A stretch of 64,000 bases of DNA. Origin: JAAXHH01 sp965248395 (GTDB lineage Bacteria; JAAXHH01). The stretch lies in the NCBI GenBank assembly GCA_965248395.1, contig OZ252103.1, forward strand, positions 806,001-870,000. The letters run 5' to 3'. Shown here in pieces: positions 8,813-16,543 of this stretch (the first letter of the stretch is position 1; every line of letters begins with the position of its first letter). Under the pieces are notes generated by a model. It was not told the DNA's origin, searched no databases, and was given only the letters and a program-made list of their open reading frames with translations. The position numbers were made by a program, and so were the translations under genes.

Positions 8813-9254
8813 GACCCTCCGGAATCCCGCTGGCGTCCGCTGCCGCCGAATAGACCCGCTCTTTCTCCCGCATCACCTTGCGATCCGAAGTGTTGTGGTG
8901 GTCATATCCCAGCAAGTGCAGACACCCATGAACCACGAGCCGATGCAACTCGTCGTCCAGAGACACATGATAACGGTCGGCCTGGTCCCGTGCCCGGTCG
9001 ACGGAAATGTACACGTCGCCCAGCGCTTCCTGACCGGGCCCGTCGTCGTCCAGGTTGAACGACAGCACGTCCGTCGCGCGATCCAATTGGCGATACTTGT
9101 GATTCAACTGCCGTATATAGGGGTCATCGACCAGTACCACGGTCACGGCCGCATGGTCTCGGCCTTCGCCCCGAAGTACCCGGCAAACGGCACTGCAAAG
9201 CGCCTCGCGCGGTATATCGAGCGCGGGCAGGATTGTTTCGATATCAATATTCAA
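8787..9254 (-). CDS. ybeY: Endoribonuclease / rRNA maturation factor YbeY
   Basis: This 155-residue metalloprotein acts in 16S rRNA 3'-end processing and 70S quality control. The family zinc motif is complete: HGCLHLLGYDH with His109, His113 and His119. The core VTVVLVDDPYIRQLNHKYR and TDVLSFN is typical. The start is a TTG (9252-9254), 17 bases after the phoH stop, without a strong ribosome-binding site, suggesting translation coupled to phoH. It is the middle gene of phoH-ybeY-corC. Length fits the family (about 150-170). Confidence 0.93.
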   Translation of the reverse strand: MNIDIETILPALDIPREALCSAVCRVLRGEGRDHAAVTVVLVDDPYIRQLNHKYRQLDRATDVLSFNLDDDGPGQEALGDVYISVDRARDQADRYHVSLDDELHRLVVHGCLHLLGYDHHNTSDRKVMREKERVYSAAADASGIPEGHVGEKCCG

Positions 9255-9271
9255 GGTGAAAGCGGGTGGTA

Positions 9272-10237
9272 TTACTGGTTCTCATGCCGTTCATAGGCCT
9301 TGATGATGTCCTGAACGAGCCGGTGCCTGACCACGTCCGTCTCCGTCAGGTACACGAAGGCGATGCCACGAATGTCCGCCAGGACCTCCTGCACGTGCAC
9401 CAGTCCGGAAACCTTGTCCTCGGGCAGATCGATCTGGGTGATATCGCCGGTAATGATCGCCTTGGAGTTCGCGCCCAGCCGGGTCAGGAACATCTTCATC
9501 TGCGCCTTCGTCGTGTTCTGGGCTTCGTCGAGGATCACGAAGGCGTTGTTCAGCGTACGGCCGCGCATGTACGCCATGGCGATGATCTCAATGGTCCCGT
9601 CTTCGACAAGGCGCTCGGCCTTGTGGTTTGGGATCATGTCGTGCAGCGCGTCGTAAAGCGGTTTAAGATACGGGTCGACTTTCTCGCGCGGATCGCCGGG
9701 GAGAAACCCGAGACTCTCGCCCGCTTCAACGGCGGGCCGGGCCAATACGATCCGATCTACCTCTCCCTTGCGAAGGGCCGAGATGGCCATGGCGACAGCC
9801 AGATAGGTCTTTCCCGTGCCGGCTGGGCCGATGGAGAAAACGATATCGAATTTCTGAACCTGGTCCACGTACTTCTGCTGGTTCGGACTCCGGGCGCGAA
9901 TCCGCTCCCTCCGGGAAAGCACGTCCAGCGTTTCCCCGGCGAAGCCACCTGTTTCTTCGCCGTTTTTCTTATCGGACCGCGTTGCCCGTATGATATCGTC
10001 TACTTCACGCGCCTGGCCCTGTTGGACCAACCGTATCATTTCGCGCAGCACGCTGGTAATCTGCCTTACCTCTTCCGCTTTGCCCGTGATCACGACTTCC
10101 TCGCCCCGGGCGGTTATTTTGGCGTCGAATTCGCTTTCTATGGCACGCAGCCTGGAATCGTACTGGCCATAGAGCGCAAGGGGATCAATGCCCTTGGCCG
10201 ATAATCGATGGGTTACGGTGTTCTTCAATGATGGCAT
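9272..10237 (-). CDS. phoH: PhoH-like ATPase (PhoH/PhoL)
   Basis: A 321-residue cytoplasmic ATPase of the PhoH family, often linked to RNA metabolism with YbeY. Walker A is GPAGTGKT (137-144) and Walker B VILDEAQN (234-241); the conserved RIVLARPAVEAGESLGFLPG is present. The N-terminal part (about 20-75) looks like a small KH-like domain, VVITGKAEEVRQI. I chose the ATG at 10235-10237 because the alternative ATG at 10283-10285 adds only 16 unconserved-looking residues (HAVHSRRVRLT); neither has a strong ribosome-binding site. It is the first gene of phoH-ybeY-corC, behind the promoter at 10339-10366. Confidence 0.92.
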   Translation of the reverse strand: MPSLKNTVTHRLSAKGIDPLALYGQYDSRLRAIESEFDAKITARGEEVVITGKAEEVRQITSVLREMIRLVQQGQAREVDDIIRATRSDKKNGEETGGFAGETLDVLSRRERIRARSPNQQKYVDQVQKFDIVFSIGPAGTGKTYLAVAMAISALRKGEVDRIVLARPAVEAGESLGFLPGDPREKVDPYLKPLYDALHDMIPNHKAERLVEDGTIEIIAMAYMRGRTLNNAFVILDEAQNTTKAQMKMFLTRLGANSKAIITGDITQIDLPEDKVSGLVHVQEVLADIRGIAFVYLTETDVVRHRLVQDIIKAYERHENQ

Positions 10238-10338
10238 AGATTGGCAGGTTAGACGTACGCGGCGCGAATGGACCGCATGTTCCATTCGCAGGAAACAGGC
10301 GACTCAGCCTGTACGCACCGTATTTCCCTTAACTCAGA

Positions 10339-10366
10339 ATTAAAGATAACAACCGCCGCTTGTCAA
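10339..10366 (-). promoter_or_regulatory. Sigma70-type promoter of phoH-ybeY-corC
   Basis: On the minus strand a perfect TTGACA (plus 10361-10366) is followed after 16 bases by TTTAAT (plus 10339-10344), one mismatch from TATAAT. Transcription would start near 10332 and run into phoH, leaving a leader of about 95 bases to the chosen start. Confidence 0.6.
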
Positions 10367-10434
10367 GTAGATTCCACCGTATGCCCCGGCGGTAATCCAC
10401 CTCGAACCGGCGGGTATCTGAAGGAGACGCCGGA

Positions 10435-10941
10435 CTAGCCAGCATACCGAGCAGGGCCAAGGGTACCGAGCAGTGCGTCGAAATTCGCCGTGATCGTGTG
10501 GATACGACGCTTAACGTCATCGGCGGATTTCCGTATCCGGTCCACCGTATGACGGTCGATCAGCCCATCGTCGCAGGCCTGCCGCAGTTCCTCTTCGTCC
10601 AGCACGCGGCAATCGCCGTCCGGAAAGAACCACAGGTCCAGCAACTGATCGTCATACTCTACACGGTCCGATCCGATCCGTACCCGGTCACAGAGGTGTA
10701 CATAATGCCCGACAAGGCCTCCGTCCGGCCCGATCATCTTCCAGAGGATATATCGCAGCCCTTCCTCGTAATACGCCAGGGTCAGCGTGCCCGAAGGTAT
10801 CCGGATGTCCCCCTGGCAATACTCCCGGGAGGATCTGTAGGAGATGACCAAGCGGCTGCTCCCGTGGTAGAGCAGGCTGCACGAAAAGGACTGGTCTGGC
10901 TTGTTGAGGTTATGCTTGATTTCCGTTACGGTACCGGCCAT
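10435..10941 (-). CDS. DUF402 domain protein
   Basis: A 168-residue protein whose C-terminal two-thirds fits the DUF402 (FomD-like barrel) family: GHYVHLCDRVRIG, a YDDQLLDLWFFPDG strand pair, and VLDEEELRQACDDGLID followed by a helical end. Family members bind divalent metal, and some hydrolyse nucleotide or phosphonate-nucleotide substrates; the role here is unknown. I prefer the ATG at 10939-10941 (MAGTVTEIKHN), 7 bases after the stop of the thioredoxin-like gene; the upstream ATG at 10971 would overlap that gene by 23 bases. No promoter of its own is visible, so it probably shares a transcript with the upstream gene. Confidence 0.75.
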   Translation of the reverse strand: MAGTVTEIKHNLNKPDQSFSCSLLYHGSSRLVISYRSSREYCQGDIRIPSGTLTLAYYEEGLRYILWKMIGPDGGLVGHYVHLCDRVRIGSDRVEYDDQLLDLWFFPDGDCRVLDEEELRQACDDGLIDRHTVDRIRKSADDVKRRIHTITANFDALLGTLGPARYAG

Positions 10942-10948
10942 GGAAGGA

Positions 10949-11476
10949 CTACGCGATCCGTTCGAGGACATCCCGTATTTCCGTTACGAGGGGACCGTTA
11001 CCGTGTTGAACATACCAGGAACGGATGAGCGGGTAGATGTCTCCCATGGGAATCTTGCCCTTGTTGTCCCGCATGATCGACTGACAGTCCTCCGGGCGTG
11101 GTCCCCACCGGGCTACCTCGTTCAGGCTTGTGTCCATAAAAACCAGGTAGGGAATGGCCTTGGATCCGTCCGTGAGATACCGGTCCATGATGTCGAGATT
11201 CTCGTCCCTGCGGAAGATCCGGTACTCGATGGATGGACTGCGCTCCAGCGTGTGGACGATGGGAGGAAGACTCTGCACCACGTCGCCGCACCAGTCCTCA
11301 GCGAGGATGAGCACCTTCAAAGGGGTGGTGATGGTGGTAAAGAAACGGGCGTCCTCAGGATCCAGGTTCATCTTTTCGTAGTTCTCATTGAACCTCTCCA
11401 GGTTCTTCTCGCTGTTCTGCATGTAGTCTTCCCAGAGGAATCCCGAGGCGAATCGATCTTCGGAAACAACGGACAT
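10949..11476 (-). CDS. Thioredoxin-like protein with a single active-site cysteine
   Basis: The 175-residue product has a thioredoxin fold: VLILAEDWCGDVVQSLPP carries the only active-site cysteine (Cys63), the usual second cysteine being Val66, so a classic disulfide exchange is unlikely. The cis-proline segment is KAIPYLVFMD. It resembles the thioredoxin_9 / YbbN-like cytoplasmic proteins. The long upstream open frame (to 11743) overlaps the nitroreductase gene and looks non-coding; the start at 11474-11476 (MSVVSEDRFASG) begins the conserved part. It lies between the nitroreductase and DUF402 genes, all on the minus strand. There is no export signal. Confidence 0.8.
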   Translation of the reverse strand: MSVVSEDRFASGFLWEDYMQNSEKNLERFNENYEKMNLDPEDARFFTTITTPLKVLILAEDWCGDVVQSLPPIVHTLERSPSIEYRIFRRDENLDIMDRYLTDGSKAIPYLVFMDTSLNEVARWGPRPEDCQSIMRDNKGKIPMGDIYPLIRSWYVQHGNGPLVTEIRDVLERIA

Positions 11477-11526
11477 GGCGGCTCCAGACTGTATCTTGGT
11501 TGAATTGAACGGATATGTCGGATTAA

Positions 11527-12093
11527 TCAGACGAACCACTCGGTCAGTTCGGCGGCGGGCACTCTTTTCTGGGCGGGGACAAGGGCAGGATAGCCGGCGT
11601 AGAGGAAGCTGACGAATTCTTCCACCCGGGAATCGACTTTGAGAAGATCCAGCGTCTCGGGATCCCGTATCAGGCCACCCGTGCTCCACTGTACGCCGAT
11701 ACCCACTTCCCAGGCGGCCAGCGCGATGTTGTGGATGGCGCAACAGGTGGCGGCGTAATCCTCCCGCGCGCGGAAGGCGTCCTCGTCCTTCTTGCAGACC
11801 ACGCCTATAATGACGGGTTTGGACATGATCTTTGCATACCCCTTCTCGGTGGCCTTCCGCAGGATGTCGGGATCGTCCGACCTGGTTTTACCCCTCTGAA
11901 TCTTGCAGTATATGTTCGCCAGGGTCTCCTTGGTCTTCCCGGTGACGACCAGGAAACGCCAGGGTTCCGTCAGCTTGTGGTTCGGCGCCCACACGGCCGT
12001 TTCAAGCACGCGGGCGATCGTCTCCCGGGGGACCGGTTCCTCCTTGAATTCATAAATCGACCTTCTGTTTCGGATCGTATCGAGTACGGACAT
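11527..12093 (-). CDS. Nitroreductase family protein (FMN-dependent)
   Basis: This 188-residue protein is a small nitroreductase of the YdjA-like kind. The N-terminal FMN phosphate-binding motif RNRRSIYEF is followed by VLETAVWAPNHKLTEPWRF, the typical segment that positions the flavin. Next come CKIQRGKTRSDD, YAATCCAIHNIALAAWEVGIG and VSFLYAGYPA near the end. Such enzymes work as dimers and use NAD(P)H; the natural substrate cannot be predicted. It is followed 50 bases downstream by the thioredoxin-like gene, with no terminator visible between them. Confidence 0.88.
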   Translation of the reverse strand: MSVLDTIRNRRSIYEFKEEPVPRETIARVLETAVWAPNHKLTEPWRFLVVTGKTKETLANIYCKIQRGKTRSDDPDILRKATEKGYAKIMSKPVIIGVVCKKDEDAFRAREDYAATCCAIHNIALAAWEVGIGVQWSTGGLIRDPETLDLLKVDSRVEEFVSFLYAGYPALVPAQKRVPAAELTEWFV

Positions 12094-12206
12094 GTGATTT
12101 CTTGTTTACTGCGGTGTGCTTTTCCTGTTGAACACGGGGCCGGTCATATGCTTTCCGAGCCGCGTTTGGAGAACGAAGGGAGTCGGGCGAAGCCGGAGGG
12201 GTCCCG

Positions 12207-12386
12207 CTATTCCGATACGGACTCCACCTGGATCAGTTTCCCATCCTGTGGCGCAGACGCGCCGCCCTGGGTACAGGACGAACATCCCTTGTGGTCCCGG
12301 GATGTGAACTGTCGCACAAAGGTGCGCAGGACAACCGCGACCGCGGCTGCGACAACGATGAAAGCAATGAGTGTTTGCAGGTCCAT
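12207..12386 (-). CDS. FeoB-associated Cys-rich membrane peptide
   Basis: A 59-residue peptide with one N-terminal transmembrane helix (MDLQTLIAFIVVAAAVAVVL) followed by a short cytoplasmic tail with two cysteines, GCSSCTQG (Cys35, Cys38). Small FeoB-associated Cys-rich membrane proteins have this layout and lie directly after feoB, as here, 50 bases downstream. A role in assisting FeoB or binding iron is inferred from the family and location. The start at 12384-12386 was chosen because the upstream frame overlaps feoB and lacks membrane character. Confidence 0.75.
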   Translation of the reverse strand: MDLQTLIAFIVVAAAVAVVLRTFVRQFTSRDHKGCSSCTQGGASAPQDGKLIQVESVSE

Positions 12387-12436
12387 GTTCACAAGATAAC
12401 GGCGAAAAACGAAAATGCCAAGTGGTCCGAACGCGG

Positions 12437-14686
12437 TTACCCGTAACCCAGGATCAATCCCCCCTGGTAGACGACAAAGGAACCGACATAGGCCAGGGCG
12501 GTCATGTACAGGACCATAACGATCGGCCACCTCCAGCTGTTCGTTTCCCGTTTCACGATGGCGACCGTGGCCATGCACTGGCAGGCCAGGGCGAAGAACA
12601 CCATGAGGGATACCGCGACCAGCGGGGTATACACCCGTTCGCCTGTATCGGGATCCACCTCGTTTTGCAGGGCCGTCCTGAGATCGACCGAGGTCTCGTC
12701 GGCTTCCTCCACGTTGTAGATCGTAGCCATGGTGCTGACCAGCACTTCCCGGGCGACGAAAGAGGTAACCAGGCCGATGCCCACCTTCCAGTCGAACCCG
12801 AGGGGTTCGATGGCAGGTTCGATCAGGTGGCCGAGCTGGCCGGCGTAACTCTGCTGTATGCGCGATCTGGACGACATCGAATCATAGTCATCGGGTTGCG
12901 GGTAGGAAGCCAGGAACCAGAGGACAACCGATATGGCCAGGATGATCTGGCCCGCGTCCGTGACAAAGACCCTTGCCCTTTCGAACATCTGCAGGAATAC
13001 CCATTTCAGGGAAGGCCTCCTGTAGGGCGGCAGTTCCATGACGAAGCTCGTGGAAACGGCGTCCTTCATGAAAAACCGCTTGAAAACCAGTGCGGCGCCT
13101 ATCGCGGCGACGATACCCAGCAGGTACATGGAGAACAACATGAGGCCGGGCACCGAGAACACGCCGAACACGGAAGTCGCAGGATAAAACGCGCCGATCA
13201 AAAGGATATACACGGGCAGGCGGGCGCTGCAGCTCATCAAGGGTGCGATCATGATCGTGATGAGGCGGTCCTTCCAGTTCGAAATCCTGCGGGTCGCCAT
13301 GATGCCCGGAATCGCGCATGCAAAGGACGAAAGCAGCGGCATGACCGAATGACCGGACAATCCCATGCTTTTCATGACACGGTCCATGAGAAAGGCGACG
13401 CGGGCCATGTAGCCGGTGTCCTCGAGCAGTGCGAGGAAAAAGAAGAGAAAGAGTATCTGCGGGAGAAAGACCAGCACGGCGCCCACACCGGCAATGACGC
13501 CGTCCACGAGCAGGTTGCGCAGCAGCCCTTCCGGCATGAACAGGTATACGTAGGTCCCCAGTGCGCCTATCCCGTCTTCGATGGCCGACATAGGCGCTTC
13601 AGCCCATGAAAAAATAGACTGAAAGACCAGCGAGAACACAGCCAGAACGATGACAGGACCGGCCACTCGGTGGGTGAACACGCGGTCCAGCCGGACGCTC
13701 AAGCTGGTCTCGGTATTCCGTTCTTCCCGGACGACCTTTGAATAGAGTTCGTCGATCTGGTCATACCGCAATATCGTCTCCAGCATACGCCAGGGGACCT
13801 GCATCTGGTCCAATTCTCCCCGCGTCCGCTCTACGATGTGCTTCAGGTCGTCCTTGCAGGACTGGTCCTGGCGTCCTTCCATCCAGGTCTTAAGGGCCTG
13901 GTCGCTCGAAGTCACCCGAAGCGCTTCCGAGGTCTGCGCGACCTCGTTCAGGTTCGTGCGTTCGCCGAACCAGGCCGCCGCGGGGGAGAGTACTTCGTCG
14001 AGCAGGCCGCCCAGCAGCCTGCGTCGCGGAAACCGTTCGGCGAAGGAAACCGTGACCGATGACGAGGGCGGTCCGGGCGGTCCGGGCGGTCCGGATGGAT
14101 CAGTCGCTACCTCCCCCGTCGATCCAGTACCGCGCGTGGAAGCGTCCATCAGGTCGAACATCATCTGGCGCAACTGGTCTATTCCATGCTGCCGGGAAGC
14201 GACCACCGGTACGATCGGGACCTGCAACTGATCGGAAAGCGCTTCAAGGTCGATGTGAACGCCGCTGCTGATGGCGTTGTCCATCATGTTCATGGCCACC
14301 GCGACCGGGATGCCCAGGTCGATGAGCTGGGTGACCAGGTAGAGATTCCTATTTAGATTTGAAGCGTCCGCCACGACCAGTATGAGTTGGATGTCCAGGT
14401 CATCGTCCGCTTCCCCTATCAACACCTCGCGAGCGATGGATTCGTCGAGGGTCTTGGGGGTCAGGCTGTACATTCCCGGCAGGTCGTGGATACGGAGCTG
14501 TTTCCCGTCAGGTCCCGTCACGGTGCCCGTCTTTTTTTCCACGGTCACGCCGGGGTAGTTGCCCGTTTTCTGCCGGAGCCCGGTCAGTGAATTGAATACG
14601 GATGTCTTGCCGGTATTGGGATTACCGATGAGGAGTACGTCGTACACGGATTCCCGGGCTGCGTATGTATCAGTTGTATCAGTCAT
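12437..14686 (-). CDS. feoB: Ferrous iron transport protein B
   Basis: The 749-residue inner-membrane Fe(II) transporter is complete. The G domain has G1 GNPNTGKTS (21-29), the DLPG of G3 and NMMD for G4. A linker near residue 197 contains GPPGPPGPP, absent from usual FeoB. The membrane part has two gate domains with cysteines (SSFACAIPGIMATR, APLMSCSARLPVY) and closes with LACQCMATVAIVKRET. FeoA would assist it; its gene lies about 690 bases upstream rather than adjacent, because a decayed dioxygenase gene on the other strand sits between. Ribosome-binding site is weak. The DtxR-type regulator further upstream suggests iron-dependent control. Confidence 0.95.
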   Translation of the reverse strand: MTDTTDTYAARESVYDVLLIGNPNTGKTSVFNSLTGLRQKTGNYPGVTVEKKTGTVTGPDGKQLRIHDLPGMYSLTPKTLDESIAREVLIGEADDDLDIQLILVVADASNLNRNLYLVTQLIDLGIPVAVAMNMMDNAISSGVHIDLEALSDQLQVPIVPVVASRQHGIDQLRQMMFDLMDASTRGTGSTGEVATDPSGPPGPPGPPSSSVTVSFAERFPRRRLLGGLLDEVLSPAAAWFGERTNLNEVAQTSEALRVTSSDQALKTWMEGRQDQSCKDDLKHIVERTRGELDQMQVPWRMLETILRYDQIDELYSKVVREERNTETSLSVRLDRVFTHRVAGPVIVLAVFSLVFQSIFSWAEAPMSAIEDGIGALGTYVYLFMPEGLLRNLLVDGVIAGVGAVLVFLPQILFLFFFLALLEDTGYMARVAFLMDRVMKSMGLSGHSVMPLLSSFACAIPGIMATRRISNWKDRLITIMIAPLMSCSARLPVYILLIGAFYPATSVFGVFSVPGLMLFSMYLLGIVAAIGAALVFKRFFMKDAVSTSFVMELPPYRRPSLKWVFLQMFERARVFVTDAGQIILAISVVLWFLASYPQPDDYDSMSSRSRIQQSYAGQLGHLIEPAIEPLGFDWKVGIGLVTSFVAREVLVSTMATIYNVEEADETSVDLRTALQNEVDPDTGERVYTPLVAVSLMVFFALACQCMATVAIVKRETNSWRWPIVMVLYMTALAYVGSFVVYQGGLILGYG

Positions 14687-14877
14687 GGTTCACCGGTGGA
14701 ATTGACAGCGGTTACCAGGGGATGTATATTCATTCTCGCTCGACGGGCGCAAATACGACTTCGCCTGCGGTCAGATCGACATTGGCGACACGGCGACCGA
14801 TATGACGCAGCAGATGAACGATGGCGTGCCGAAGGCCGATGGTTCCAAGCTCGTCGAGCCGCGCTTTGACTTTGAAC
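14687..14877. other. Gap between feoB and the dioxygenase remnant; possible decayed coding sequence
   Basis: No intact gene. On the minus strand a frame ending at 14730 reads RLDELGTIGLRHAIVHLLRHIG and continues to FAPVERE with protein-like composition, but it has no recognisable start and I cannot assign a family. It may be a remnant tail of another lost gene or chance. It separates feoB from the transcript coming from feoA. Confidence 0.35.
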
Positions 14878-15197
14878 ATGGACGCCAAGGCCCATATCGA
14901 CGTATACGGGTACGCCGTACTCAAAGGGGCGTTGACTGCGGACCAGGCCAACGCCCTGCGTGATCGCTCGGATGAGTTGATCGCCGAGGAGCGGGTGGCC
15001 AGCGGGGAGCACGTCTACCTCGACGGCCGCGCACAGCGAGTAAGGATCGGATGATTCTGTTGGGATTCTTCTGCCGCTCGTTTATAAAACCACAGCAGGA
15101 CCAATTCAAGCTGGCGCGCCCCGAGGTCGTCGCACGGGCGACGCCGACCTTGAAGCGCTTGCTGGGCTTCGAATCGCAGTCGGGAATGCGGACGTAG
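14878..15197 (+). pseudogene. Phytanoyl-CoA dioxygenase (PhyH family) remnant, central part deleted
   Basis: Two pieces of a PhyH-like gene lie back to back on the plus strand. 14878-15054 gives an N-terminus, DVYGYAVLKGALTADQ then GEHVYLDGRAQRV, ending at a TGA. 15051-15197, in another frame, gives a C-terminus, FFCRSFIKPQQDQF, RATPTLKRLLGFES. An intact enzyme has roughly 250-300 residues; the middle, which would hold the His-x-Asp...His iron site and 2-oxoglutarate ligands, is absent, so no activity is possible. Non-heme iron/2-oxoglutarate dioxygenases of this family are numerous in the suggested taxa. The remnant faces opposite to feoA and feoB, and appears to split the feo locus. Assignment is from motif memory. 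Confidence 0.65.
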
Positions 15198-15315
15198 GGC
15201 CAATGAACTGCCCAACGCTCGACCACCGCTAAACACGCCATTACCGGACTCACAAAATCGACATACAGGCCGGGATCGGATAGTACTCGCAACGTGTACG
15301 AATCCCCCTGGTTCG

Positions 15316-15362
15316 GGGACTATCGGGGAGAGCCGGCCAGCCGAACCGATAGTCCCTTTTTT
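15316..15362 (+). terminator. Hairpin with T-tract (copy 1), downstream of the PhyH remnant
   Basis: GGGACTATCGG (15316-15326) pairs perfectly with CCGATAGTCCC (15346-15356), 11 base pairs with a 19-base loop, followed by six T. On the plus strand it has the form of an intrinsic terminator for the former dioxygenase gene. GGTTCGG (15311-15317) could instead pair with CCGAACC (15341-15347), an overlapping alternative stem. The same stem recurs at 15836-15882. Confidence 0.6.
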
Positions 15363-15375
15363 ACAACCCTTCAGT

Positions 15376-15639
15376 TCAACTTCTTTCTACCATGACCGAA
15401 CGTGCCTCTGCGCATCGAATGGACAGGTGGTAACTCCGAACGCGTATTTCAATCGGATCGCCCATCGGAGCGCGTTTGATCAATTCGACGATTGTACCGG
15501 GAAGCAGCCCCAGTTCCATCAGGTGCACTTCCTCTCCCGCCGTGCCCTTGATCTGTCGAATCGTCGCTTTCTCGCCTGGTTTCAACTCATCCAGGCAAAT
15601 CGTTTGCGCTTGTGTGCTGGTAAAGAGTTCGGAATGCAT
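15376..15639 (-). CDS. feoA: Ferrous iron transport protein A
   Basis: An 87-residue SH3-like cytoplasmic protein that assists FeoB. The conserved core is LDELKPGEKATIRQIKG, HLMELGLLPGTIVELIKRAP and GDPIEIRVRSYHLSIR, matching FeoA throughout its usual length of 75-90. It lies between the DtxR-type regulator gene (about 300 bases upstream) and feoB (about 690 bases downstream), bracketed by the two matching hairpins. No clean promoter was found; the stretch GTCAACGTAATAACGG on its coding strand about 100 bases upstream shares TCAA-GTAATA with the candidate operator before the regulator gene. Confidence 0.92.
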   Translation of the reverse strand: MHSELFTSTQAQTICLDELKPGEKATIRQIKGTAGEEVHLMELGLLPGTIVELIKRAPMGDPIEIRVRSYHLSIRCAEARSVMVERS

Positions 15640-15936
15640 GGGTTATCTCGTGTTAGAAGGTCCGATGCCGGTACTTGCTACGGAACTGAAAGGTGTTTTT
15701 CGAATAGGCGGAATCCCCTTTCGTCGGAATCGATCCGTTATTACGTTGACCCCTTCGAGGTGCCCCTGTATATTAAGGAATAAGAGGGTCGCGTACGTCC
15801 GTACCGCCCTCAGGGACAGTATCCCTGTCCTGCCCAGGGACTATCGCCGGGCTTGCCGGGCCATGTTGCGATAGTCCCTTTTCATTACCTGACGGCGGAC
15901 ATTTCACCGTCAATCCACTGGATGTTTCTGCTTCCC
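15640..15936. promoter_or_regulatory. Upstream region of feoA, with a partial match to the candidate iron operator
   Basis: About 297 bases between the regulator stop and the feoA start. It contains hairpin copy 2 and, at plus 15732-15750, a sequence that on the minus strand reads TCAACGTAATAACGGATC and partly matches TCAAAGTAATATTTGA in front of the regulator gene. No strong -35/-10 pair is evident. Iron-regulated feoA transcription from here is inference. Confidence 0.3.
15836..15882 (+). terminator. Hairpin with T-tract (copy 2), between the regulator gene and feoA
   Basis: AGGGACTATCGC (15836-15847) pairs perfectly with GCGATAGTCCCT (15868-15879), 12 base pairs with a 20-base loop, followed by TTTT. 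Ten stem bases are the same as in copy 1. The T-tract is on the plus strand although the flanking genes are on the minus strand, so it does not terminate the regulator transcript in the usual way. Confidence 0.5.
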
Positions 15937-16467
15937 TCACGCCGACTCCGATCGGATTACCAGGCATTCGCCCACTTCCTCGCATACCGCGCAGGAATCG
16001 AAATCGCAGATCGACAGCACGTTGGCGTCCCAGTAAGACTTGAGGAACGCCTTGCCATGGGGATCCTCCGACAGGAGGAACTGCAGGAACAGCAAAAGCC
16101 GTTCCCCCGTCTTCGTGCTGATCAGGTGCTCGATCTTGCACGCATCGATTTCCGCCTGTTCCGCATCGATATGCAGGACGCTCTTGAGAAAGGCGATGAG
16201 AATCTGCCGGTGCGACCATACCGACTGCGCCAGCCGGTTCCCCTCATTCGAAAGTTTAAGAAAGCGGTTCCTGTCCTCTTCCAGGTATCCCTTTTCCCGG
16301 AGCGACTTGATCATGATCGACGCACTCCCCGGCGTGATGTTCATTTCCCGGGCCACGTCCGAAACCCGGGCGTATCCCTGGTCCTCGATCAACTGTTGAA
16401 CCGTCATCAGGTAATGCGCGCCGCTGTGCGTGATCTCGTTGTGCTCGAATTCTCTCCAGACATCCAT
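15937..16467 (-). CDS. DtxR/MntR-family metal-dependent repressor with Cys-rich C-terminus
   Basis: This 176-residue regulator has an N-terminal winged helix (about 15-75; VSDVAREMNITPGSASIMIK then LREKGYLEED) and the family dimerisation domain with CKIEHLIS, whose Cys110, Glu113 and His114 correspond to the Cys-x2-Glu-His metal ligands of DtxR. It lacks the SH3 domain of longer members. Unusually the C-terminus has four cysteines, Cys154, Cys159, Cys162 and Cys168 (DFDSCAVCEEVGEC), a spacing that could bind a metal or iron-sulfur centre. It lies upstream of feoA and feoB and probably represses them with Fe(II). Its own promoter overlaps an inverted repeat, suggesting autoregulation. Confidence 0.88.
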   Translation of the reverse strand: MDVWREFEHNEITHSGAHYLMTVQQLIEDQGYARVSDVAREMNITPGSASIMIKSLREKGYLEEDRNRFLKLSNEGNRLAQSVWSHRQILIAFLKSVLHIDAEQAEIDACKIEHLISTKTGERLLLFLQFLLSEDPHGKAFLKSYWDANVLSICDFDSCAVCEEVGECLVIRSESA

Positions 16468-16527
16468 AGACTGTTCGATTCGCTATGGCAACAATCGCGT
16501 TGCCGGCACAATAAAAAGTTTGGCTAC

Positions 16528-16543
16528 TCAAATATTACTTTGA
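16528..16543. promoter_or_regulatory. Candidate operator for the DtxR-type regulator
   Basis: The inverted repeat TCAAATATTACTTTGA has perfect 5-base arms (TCAAA/TTTGA) around a 6-base spacer. It begins directly after the -10 box of the regulator promoter and so covers the expected start of transcription, the usual place for a repressor site. Confidence 0.45.

Noticed and set aside
15060..15292. Minus-strand frame opposite the dioxygenase C-terminal piece
   Set aside because: The plus-strand piece has recognisable PhyH-like sequence; the reverse frame has none.
14687..15375. Insertion sequence between feoA and feoB
   Set aside because: No transposase motif or target-site duplication can be seen; the material is a dioxygenase remnant.
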